Source: UBA1447 sp964568955 (GTDB lineage: Bacteria; Bacillota; Clostridia; Oscillospirales; Acutalibacteraceae). Taken from it: 6,571 nt of DNA. Of this stretch, positions 1 to 4,679 are shown piece after piece. The position numbers and the translations under genes were made by a program. Each line of letters starts with the position of its first letter. The first letter of the stretch is position 1. The stretch spans positions 1 through 6,571 of the forward strand of contig CAZMSM010000088.1 in the NCBI GenBank assembly GCA_964568955.1. The letters run 5' to 3'. The notes under the pieces are model-generated. The model saw nothing but the letters and a program-made list of their open reading frames with translations. It made no database searches and was not told the DNA's origin.

Positions 1-93
1 TATCACTTAGGACATGTTCTCATAAATAATTGTCGATGTCAATAACCACAGCCAAATTTACCCGTAATTGGCACACACAAAGCCTTTAAAACA

Positions 94-121
94 TTGATTT
101 CTACCCATGCAGTGATATAAT
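94..121 (+). promoter_or_regulatory. Sigma-A type promoter of the glycerol-1-phosphate dehydrogenase gene
   Basis: A TTGATT -35 element (94-99) and a consensus TATAAT -10 element (116-121) are separated by 16 bases. The -10 is extended by TG one base upstream (TGATATAAT). The start of transcription would fall near 128, giving a leader of about 25 bases before the gene. The match is seen directly; activity is inferred. Confidence 0.7.
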
Positions 122-152
122 AGGCGTATCAATAAAAAGGAGTATGCTTTAA

Positions 153-1409
153 ATGAATATTAAAAACATTGAAGCCGACCTACAGGGTTGTGACTGCGGG
201 CGGGCTCATCACACCAATATCCGCGCGGTGGAAATCGGCAGCGGCATTACCCAAAATGCAGGTGAAATCTTAGTTAAAAACGGTTTCCCTAAAAACCTGT
301 TGCTCGTTGCGGACCAAAATACACTGGGTGCGGGGGAAGGCGTTATTGAAAGCCTGCTCGATAGCGGTTTCAACATTAAACAGCATGTTTACGAAAACTT
401 GCGCACAGCCGAAATGGAGCAAGTCGAAGTTCTGGAAAAGCTCTGCAACAATACCAATGGTATTTTTTCGGTGGGCTCCGGCTCGTTAAATGACATCTGC
501 CGTCTTGCGGCCCACCGGCAAAATAAAGCATTCGCCATTTATGCCACAGCACCTTCGATGGACGGCTTCGCTTCCAACTCCGCACCGATTACAAAAAATA
601 ATTTTAAATATTCCTACCCTGCCGCCCAGCCGAGTGTCATCATCGCAGACACAAAGGTTTTAGCCGCCGCACCGGCGGAACTGAAGTCCGCAGGCTTCGG
701 GGATATGGTCGGCAAATACATAGGTCTTGCCGACTGGCGCATATCGCACCTGCTGTCCGGTGAATACTACTGCCCAAAAATCGCCGCACTCGCAGAACAA
801 GCGGTTGAAAAAATCGCCGCACTCGCGGATAAGGTCACCGAAAACGATGAGGAATCCGCCGCCGCAATTATGGAGTCCCTCGTGCTCACAGGGCTTTGCA
901 TGGGCTTTGCGAACAGCGTACGCCCCGCCTCCGGTGCGGAACACGTGCTCTCACACTTTTGGGAGATAAAAAAACTACAGCAGGGCCTACTTTCGGATTA
1001 CCACGGTAAAAAAGTTGGTGTTGCGACCGTCCTGATGAATAAACTTTATAAAGAGATGATACAAAACGTTGACATCGACCCCGTGACGGAAGCCATTGAC
1101 TGGGATGCCGTCAAGCATATTTACGGCGAAGGCCTAGCGCAGGATATGGTAAAAGCCAACAGCCCAACCGTCACGCAAGGCATCACGCCGGAACAGTTAA
1201 AAACAAACTGGGGCGAAATCCGGCAAATAGTGAACGAAACCTTGCCCGAAAACGAGGAGCTTTCAAAGCTGATGAAAGCCGCCGGCGCCCCGATATCCGT
1301 TTCGGAAATCGGCGTTTCGGACGAACTCTGCGCACTCGGCCTCGAATACAGTGCCTTTATGCGTTACAGGCTTACACTTTTAAGGTTGCGGCCGATGCTG
1401 GGGCTGTAG
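153..1409 (+). CDS. egsA: sn-glycerol-1-phosphate dehydrogenase (EgsA/AraM family)
   Basis: The 418-residue product belongs to the iron-alcohol-dehydrogenase-like fold and matches the glycerol-1-phosphate dehydrogenase branch, which reduces dihydroxyacetone phosphate to sn-glycerol 1-phosphate with NAD(P)H in the cytoplasm. The nucleotide-binding GSGSLND motif is at residues 108-114 and the family block ATAPSMDGFAS at 131-141. Probable metal ligands are Asp184 (GFGDMVGKY), His264 (GAEHVLSHFWE) and His284 (DYHGKKVGV), matching the Asp-His-His site of archaeal and Bacillus enzymes, which use zinc or nickel. The start is fixed by AAAAGGAG at 135-142, ten bases upstream. The length is slightly above the roughly 390 residues of Bacillus AraM, the extra lying in the C-terminal half. 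No ether-lipid synthase (PcrB-like) or arabinose gene is adjacent, so the pathway cannot be read from context. The gene appears to stand alone, with no clear intrinsic terminator after it. A less specific glycerol dehydrogenase is the alternative. Confidence 0.88.
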   Translation: MNIKNIEADLQGCDCGRAHHTNIRAVEIGSGITQNAGEILVKNGFPKNLLLVADQNTLGAGEGVIESLLDSGFNIKQHVYENLRTAEMEQVEVLEKLCNNTNGIFSVGSGSLNDICRLAAHRQNKAFAIYATAPSMDGFASNSAPITKNNFKYSYPAAQPSVIIADTKVLAAAPAELKSAGFGDMVGKYIGLADWRISHLLSGEYYCPKIAALAEQAVEKIAALADKVTENDEESAAAIMESLVLTGLCMGFANSVRPASGAEHVLSHFWEIKKLQQGLLSDYHGKKVGVATVLMNKLYKEMIQNVDIDPVTEAIDWDAVKHIYGEGLAQDMVKANSPTVTQGITPEQLKTNWGEIRQIVNETLPENEELSKLMKAAGAPISVSEIGVSDELCALGLEYSAFMRYRLTLLRLRPMLGL

Positions 1410-1471
1410 GGGCTAAAGGCTGAAAAAATAATTCACTTTTTCTCATCTTTTCTTAAACAATTATAGGTACA

Positions 1472-1512
1472 TTGTATTGACAATAACGATACTATGTAAT
1501 ACATGTATATAC
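1472..1512 (+). promoter_or_regulatory. Promoter and operator-like region of the antitoxin-toxin unit
   Basis: Two overlapping promoter readings are possible: TTGTAT (1472-1477), 17 bases, TGTAAT (1495-1500); or a consensus TTGACA (1477-1482), 17 bases, TACATG (1500-1505). The region also holds small palindromes: ATTGT/ACAAT (1471-1484), a perfect ATACATGTAT (1499-1508) and a perfect GTATATAC (1505-1512). RelB/DinJ ribbon-helix-helix antitoxins usually bind such palindromes to repress their own operon, so these are candidate operators. The palindromes are seen; binding is inferred. Confidence 0.5.
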
Positions 1513-1536
1513 AGGTAGCGAAAGGAGAGAGCACTT

Positions 1537-1815
1537 ATGGCTGACAAAACAACAAATATTTCTATCCGCATGGATACAAACCTGAAGAAGCGGGCAGATG
1601 AACGGTTTGCCGACTTGGGCTTGAATATGACAACCGCAATGACCATGTTCCTACGGCAGGTAGCTCGCAAGCAGGCAATCCCGTTTGAAATCGCGCGCGA
1701 TAACCCACATGCCCAAACGTTTGCAGCTATGAAAGATGCAACGCAAATTGTGCATGATGCAAAAGCAAAAGGCTATAACGACCTTGACGAACTCTTGAGG
1801 GATTTGAATGCATGA
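1537..1815 (+). CDS. relB: Type II antitoxin, RelB/DinJ family
   Basis: The 92-residue protein has the normal length and layout of a RelB/DinJ antitoxin. An N-terminal ribbon-helix-helix DNA-binding region (about residues 5-48) begins with the strand TTNISIRMD and continues with a helix containing LKKRADERFADLGLNMTTA. A C-terminal arm rich in Ala, Asp and Lys (about 50-92) would wrap and neutralise the toxin. It should dimerise, bind its own promoter and inactivate a RelE/YafQ mRNA interferase. The ribosome binding site AAAGGAGAG (1521-1529) lies 7 bases before the ATG. The stop codon overlaps the next start (ATGA at 1812-1815), the classic antitoxin-toxin coupling. The reading frame is intact although its partner is degraded, so it may now be an orphan antitoxin that could still repress its promoter or counter related toxins. 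Confidence 0.9.
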   Translation: MADKTTNISIRMDTNLKKRADERFADLGLNMTTAMTMFLRQVARKQAIPFEIARDNPHAQTFAAMKDATQIVHDAKAKGYNDLDELLRDLNA

Positions 1816-2030
1816 AGTATACCGTCAAGGTCACTGCTCAGTTCAAGAAAGATTACAAACGCGTAAAAAAACGAGGGCTACCAATAAACCTGTTAAACAA
1901 TGGTATTCTTGTCCTGACACTAACACGCACCGGTTCGCACGGAGATTTTTTTAGCAAAAATATATTACTCTTATCAAAAGACAGCGCAACGGGAGTTTTG
2001 CTACTTCCGGTCACGCTGTCTTTTTTTTGA
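1812..2030 (+). pseudogene. yafQ: Degraded YafQ/RelE-type mRNA interferase toxin, centre deleted and C-terminus read into a repeat
   Basis: The frame opens with a typical YafQ N-terminus (MKYTVKVTAQFKKDYKRVKK, residues 1-20) and then, after about residue 30, jumps to the usual YafQ C-terminal strand LVLTLTRTGSH (33-43). About 45 residues that normally lie between are absent, including the DHxL-type and HxxPDWLLIY-type blocks that supply catalytic His and Asp residues in known YafQ proteins. The jump keeps the reading frame. Family members normally stop after a GSHxDLF-type ending. Here a 7-T run (1946-1952) lacks one T, so the TAG at 1952-1954 is out of frame and 25 further residues are added, about 18 of them encoded by the hairpin repeat at 1974-2030. 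Arg and His of RTGSH remain, but with most of the active site lost, RNase activity is unlikely. Start ATG overlaps the antitoxin stop by 4 bp. A homopolymer sequencing error could explain the lost stop but not the missing centre. Confidence 0.8.
1974..2030. repeat. Hairpin repeat, copy 1 (probable two-way terminator)
   Basis: This inverted repeat begins TCAAAAGACAG and ends CTGTC followed by eight T residues and GA. The outer stem AAAAGACAGCG pairs with CGCTGTCTTTT; an inner, imperfect stem follows, with a short loop near 1996-2003. The T run makes it a good intrinsic terminator on the + strand, and the A run on the left gives a weaker U tract on the - strand. It sits between convergent genes (toxin remnant and left URO-D-like gene). 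A second copy at 3234-3291 differs at only about eight aligned positions. Confidence 0.75.
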
Positions 2031-2105
2031 TATTTTGACACGGTAGACCGCACTTATCCAGCAGACCTCACAATGCCAAACCCCCGTCCACCCGACACTT
2101 GTTGT

Positions 2106-3125
2106 TTACCATTCATTCTCCAAATCATATGCCGCCTGTCGCATGGCGTTGAATTGCGGCAAGGGCAAATACTTTGCCAGGCTGTTGCCGGTACCGAGCA
2201 TATAGTGCCCATTCTCACGGCTCAAAAGGAGCATTGCTTTTGCCCTGTTGTATACTTCCTCCGGCGTTTTGCGGCATACAAAATCCATATCCATACCGCC
2301 CATGATGCAAATACGTTTGCCGTATTGGGCATAAGCGTCTTCAACCGGTTGAATGTTGTCCTCGTAGCTGTGCTTGCCGTCATAGCCCATATCATCAATG
2401 ATGTCGTCCATAATAGCCCTGTGTTTCCCGCAGGAGTGTAGCACAGCCGGGCGACCGGCCGTGTGGGCTGCTTCAACCGCTTTTTTATGCCAAGGGAAGA
2501 TATATTCACGCATGTGGGCGGGGCTCATTACGGTTTGCGTTTTGTGCCCCCAGTCGTCGTTGCACTTAATCACACCGACATCTTTTACTTGCAGCGCCAG
2601 CTCATAATACTTCAGCAGCCGGCTGCCGACACCGTCCACAACCGCTTTTACAAGGGCAGGGTCATCATAGAGTTTATACATAAGGTTGTCGAACCCCAAA
2701 ATCGTGATGACATTTTCCTGCACACCACCGGGGCCAAATACAAATAGTTTCGTGCCTTCCGGCATTAGCTTCCCAGCGGCTTCCAAGTGTTCGGAGATGC
2801 TGTCGTCGGGTTCCACCCATTCATACCGTTCAAAATCAGCCCAATCTTCTATGATCATGGATTCATTTATCCTTGTACTTTCTTTGCTCTGACGGGGTTT
2901 CGAGCGAAAGCCGAAGGACGGAGCCGTTGTGGGCGCATAGTCATAACCCATCGCCGCAAAAACCTTGGCGTTTCTTTCAAATTTAGCCAGATTACTGTCA
3001 TCCTTGGGGGCACCGGCAATTGGCACAGCGATATGCTCACTCATAAGGAAATCATACAGTACGGGCCGCGGCGTCTTCCCCCCTTGCAATGCTTTCAGAA
3101 AAATATCAAAATCCGGTTTCCACAT
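2106..3125 (-). CDS. URO-D superfamily protein (methyltransferase-like), paralogue 1
   Basis: The 339-residue product is a full-length member of the uroporphyrinogen decarboxylase superfamily (TIM barrel), but it lacks the N-terminal RxPxWxMRQAGR signature of haem-pathway HemE, so it is more likely allied to the MtaA/MtbA/CmuA-type zinc methyltransferases that move methyl groups to or from corrinoid proteins or small thiols. Visible motifs are NDDWG (189-193) with MSP (200-202), the zinc-type HSCG (230-233), GGMDMD (276-281) and TPEEV (287-291). The C-terminal position that carries a Cys zinc ligand (PGCG type) in MtaA-like enzymes is here GTGNS (311-315), so the third ligand appears missing or replaced. 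The start is a - strand ATG at 3125, preceded by a modest purine-rich site (AGGAAAGTGAG). It has its own promoter and operator-like repeat upstream. No corrinoid protein gene is nearby. The superfamily is secure; the reaction is unknown. Confidence 0.8.
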   Translation of the reverse strand: MWKPDFDIFLKALQGGKTPRPVLYDFLMSEHIAVPIAGAPKDDSNLAKFERNAKVFAAMGYDYAPTTAPSFGFRSKPRQSKESTRINESMIIEDWADFERYEWVEPDDSISEHLEAAGKLMPEGTKLFVFGPGGVQENVITILGFDNLMYKLYDDPALVKAVVDGVGSRLLKYYELALQVKDVGVIKCNDDWGHKTQTVMSPAHMREYIFPWHKKAVEAAHTAGRPAVLHSCGKHRAIMDDIIDDMGYDGKHSYEDNIQPVEDAYAQYGKRICIMGGMDMDFVCRKTPEEVYNRAKAMLLLSRENGHYMLGTGNSLAKYLPLPQFNAMRQAAYDLENEW

Positions 3126-3144
3126 AAAAACAGCTCACTTTCCT

Positions 3145-3179
3145 AAATAGTTTCAAAACCTATGATTTCGAAACTATTT
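3145..3179. promoter_or_regulatory. Perfect inverted repeat, candidate operator for URO-D-like gene 1
   Basis: AAATAGTTTC (3145-3154) and its exact reverse complement GAAACTATTT (3170-3179) are separated by 15 bases. The element lies 20 to 54 bases upstream of the - strand start codon and overlaps the proposed -10 box and transcription start, which is where a repressor (for example of the TetR or MarR type) would act. The repeat is seen; the regulator is unknown and not encoded next to it. Confidence 0.55.
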
Positions 3180-3181
3180 TA
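3176..3181 (-). promoter_or_regulatory. Extended -10 box for URO-D-like gene 1
   Basis: On the - strand the sequence reads TGTGGTAAAATAG, giving TAAAAT with a TG extension one base upstream. There is no good -35; the best, TTCTCC, lies 17 bases upstream. The box lies between the hairpin repeat at 3234-3291 and the gene, so gene 1 is probably transcribed independently of gene 2. Confidence 0.4.
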
Positions 3182-3233
3182 CCACAACAACGGAAACAGG
3201 AGAAGAGATAATTTCCACAAAGGGTGGTGTGTG

Positions 3234-3291
3234 TCAAAAAGACAGTGCAACAGGAGCTTTTCTACTTCCTGTTACACTGTCTTTTTTTTGA
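3234..3291. repeat. Hairpin repeat, copy 2 (probable terminator of URO-D-like gene 2)
   Basis: AAAAAGACAGTG pairs perfectly with CACTGTCTTTTT, then after one C/A mismatch AACAGGA pairs with TCCTGTT, closing on a short loop near 3256-3263. It lies 20 bases past the stop codon of the - strand gene at 3311, and in that direction its stem is followed by a T tract, so it probably ends that transcript. It is the better-paired of the two copies. Against copy 1 (1974-2030), one stem pair has changed from C-G to T-A on both arms, a compensatory change. Confidence 0.75.
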
Positions 3292-3310
3292 TGTTTTATT
3301 TAGCCCTACC

Positions 3311-4381
3311 TTACCTATAAACCCCAAACTCATGCGCCGCATTGTACATCGCAATAACATTTTCCGTCGGCGTGTTATCCTGTATGGCATGGGTCGGTGC
3401 AAAGTGATACCCATACCCGTCCATCATAATTTCCAGCGTATTTTTTACATCTTTCACCGTATCCTCCACGCTGCCGTAGGCAAGCGGCCCGGCGGTTGAA
3501 ACGCAGCCACGGAAACAAAGCCTGCCACCGAAATGCTCTTTCAAGTACTGCGGGCTCATGTTCGCCGCTTCCGGCTGGAGGGTATCGACTCCGCGGACAC
3601 CCATTTCGATAAAGTCTTCATACGCCCAAGAGGAACTGCCACAGGTGTGGATGATGACCGGTATATGATACGCTTTTGCCAAATCAATAAACTTTTGATG
3701 CCGCGGGCGGAAAACCCTGCGGAACAAGTCGAGGCTTATCATGGGGGAATGCTGGGTGCCTAAGTCCTCACCAAGCCACATAAAATCGATTTTGCTCTTG
3801 GCTGCCGCCAAGGTTCTTTCCATTACGCTCAGCTGCATGTTCACCCTGCGGTCCAAAAAATGCAATGTCGCCTCGTCCTCCACGAAAAGATTCACAAGGA
3901 CATCTTCCATACCCATAATTCTACCGGTTGAGTTGATGATGTCCGGGGTACCTGCTCCGCCGATATGCAAGGCCTTTTCCTTATGCTGTTCAAGCTGTTG
4001 GGCTATACGGCTGTATTCAAAGTGGTCGGGGTCGGGCACGGGGTAATTTGCGATGGTTTCAGGGTCTGCATCTTTCAGCGGGAAATCGCAAAAATCCCAA
4101 TATCCACCGCTTTGGTGCTCAACCCACCGCATGTAGCAACCTTCGATTTCGTTTACGCGCCTGTCCGGCAACTCTTTAAAAAGTGGTGGGCCGATATACG
4201 GCGCACCGACTCCCCTGTAGTCCACACCAAGTGCTTGTTTTACCGACTCGCGGTTGCCGTCGGGAATGCCCAATGCTTTTGCCAAGCGCATATGCACCGC
4301 ATCATTCGTATCATAGCCGATGGTCACCCTGTCCGTTTTTTCAAGGTTAAAGGTTTTGAGCACCCGCTCCTTCGCCGTCAT
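3311..4381 (-). CDS. URO-D superfamily protein (methyltransferase-like), paralogue 2
   Basis: This is a second, strongly diverged URO-D-superfamily protein of 356 residues. The chosen start, MTAKERVLKTFN, matches the usual family N-terminus; an in-frame ATG 11 codons upstream (4414), after a GAAAGAGA site, is the alternative and would give 367 residues. Numbering from 4414, motifs are GEDLGTQ (215-221), the zinc-type HTCG (256-259), GVDTLQPEAANM (275-286), GCVSTAGPL (303-311) and APTHAIQ (339-345). His342 lies where MtaA-type enzymes have the distal Cys ligand, so a His-x-Cys...His metal site is plausible. The HemE N-terminal arginine signature is absent, arguing against haem synthesis. Known relatives handle methyl groups with corrinoids or thiols, but the substrate here cannot be named. 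The gene lies upstream of paralogue 1 on the same strand, with a 185-bp gap holding a terminator repeat and a separate promoter, so they are probably not a simple operon. Confidence 0.8.
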   Translation of the reverse strand: MTAKERVLKTFNLEKTDRVTIGYDTNDAVHMRLAKALGIPDGNRESVKQALGVDYRGVGAPYIGPPLFKELPDRRVNEIEGCYMRWVEHQSGGYWDFCDFPLKDADPETIANYPVPDPDHFEYSRIAQQLEQHKEKALHIGGAGTPDIINSTGRIMGMEDVLVNLFVEDEATLHFLDRRVNMQLSVMERTLAAAKSKIDFMWLGEDLGTQHSPMISLDLFRRVFRPRHQKFIDLAKAYHIPVIIHTCGSSSWAYEDFIEMGVRGVDTLQPEAANMSPQYLKEHFGGRLCFRGCVSTAGPLAYGSVEDTVKDVKNTLEIMMDGYGYHFAPTHAIQDNTPTENVIAMYNAAHEFGVYR

Positions 4382-4482
4382 GTTTTCTTTCGCCTTGATT
4401 ATCTTTGTTATCATTTCATCATCTCTTTCACAGACCTTGTGCTATTTTATATTCACCGACATTATGTTCTTGATATAAAAAG

Positions 4483-4506
4483 AGAAAAGCCTTGAGAACC
4501 TTTTCT
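4483..4506 (-). other. AT-rich hairpin in the leader of URO-D-like gene 2
   Basis: AGAAAAG (4483-4489) and CTTTTCT (4500-4506) are complementary around a 10-base loop. On the - strand the stem can be extended with one bulged C and is followed by a short T run. It would form at the very 5' end of the transcript started at the -10 box at 4515-4520, so it could stabilise the 5' end or attenuate transcription weakly. It has few GC pairs and may have no function. Confidence 0.3.
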
Positions 4507-4514
4507 TTTGTTAG

Positions 4515-4520
4515 ATTATA
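4515..4520 (-). promoter_or_regulatory. Extended -10 promoter box for URO-D-like gene 2
   Basis: The - strand reads TATGATATAATC, a perfect TRTGnTATAAT extended -10. No good -35 hexamer lies at 16-18 bases, which is usual for extended -10 promoters. The predicted leader is about 95-125 bases, depending on the start codon used. Confidence 0.55.
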
Positions 4521-4573
4521 TCATAAAGCTTTCTCAACGGCACTATTTCAACTCTAAATTTATAAAAAATAAC

Positions 4574-4601
4574 TTGCTTTTACATAACATTGTGTTATAC
4601 T
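4574..4601 (+). promoter_or_regulatory. Promoter of the Fic gene with a palindrome over the -10
   Basis: TTGCTT (4574-4579) and TATACT (4596-4601) are 16 bases apart, and TG one base before the -10 (TGTTATACT) makes it an extended box. The inverted repeat ATAACA-TTG-TGTTAT (4584-4598) covers the spacer and runs into the -10, a position suited to repression. Confidence 0.55.
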
Positions 4602-4631
4602 GATACTAGTTGATACCATTAACTATCAGTA
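4598..4631. promoter_or_regulatory. Inverted and direct repeat cluster at the Fic transcription start
   Basis: TACTGATA (4598-4605) is the reverse complement of TATCAGTA (4624-4631). Allowing a bulged CTA, the pairing extends to TACTGATA...GTT with AACTATCAGTA. TGATAC also occurs twice in direct order exactly 10 bases apart (4601-4606 and 4611-4616), one helical turn. The set lies at the expected transcription start (about 4607) and could be a DNA operator or an RNA leader hairpin. It is seen in sequence; its function is inferred. Confidence 0.5.
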
Positions 4632-4679
4632 ACAAATGTTCGAAGGATGTTTTGCCAAACTGTGAAAGGATTGGTCTTG

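Noticed and set aside
1..93. The left edge (TATCACTTAGGACATG...) might be the end of an insertion sequence, and its - strand carries a TTGACA hexamer.
   Set aside because: No matching inverted end, target duplication or transposase fragment is visible in the window; no gene or repeat can be supported here.
660..969. Open frames on both strands inside the dehydrogenase gene.
   Set aside because: The dehydrogenase has conserved motifs across the whole stretch; the alternatives are low-complexity, Arg/Pro/Cys-rich shadow translations.
1410..1460. Possible terminator after the glycerol-1-phosphate dehydrogenase gene (GAAAAA...TTTTTC).
   Set aside because: The stem is only six A-T-rich pairs with no GC core, so it is too weak to call.
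3145..3179. The inverted repeat as a terminator of the upstream - strand gene.
   Set aside because: It is A/T-rich with a 15-base loop and no following T run, lies over a promoter, and a much better terminator already sits at 3234-3291.
2106..4414. Assignment of the two - strand genes to haem biosynthesis (hemE).
   Set aside because: Both lack the N-terminal arginine-rich HemE signature and have the HxCG zinc-type motif typical of methyltransferase relatives.
2463..4495. Several open + strand frames lie opposite the two URO-D-like genes, the longest about 176 codons at 3965-4495.
   Set aside because: They are antisense to genes with clear family motifs, have no family-like content or good ribosome sites, and reflect the GC-skewed codon pattern of the true genes.
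4647..4679. Upstream in-frame ATG for the Fic gene adding 11 residues.
   Set aside because: The AAGG directly abuts this ATG, leaving no spacing, whereas the ATG at 4680 has AAAGGA at a normal 9-base distance.
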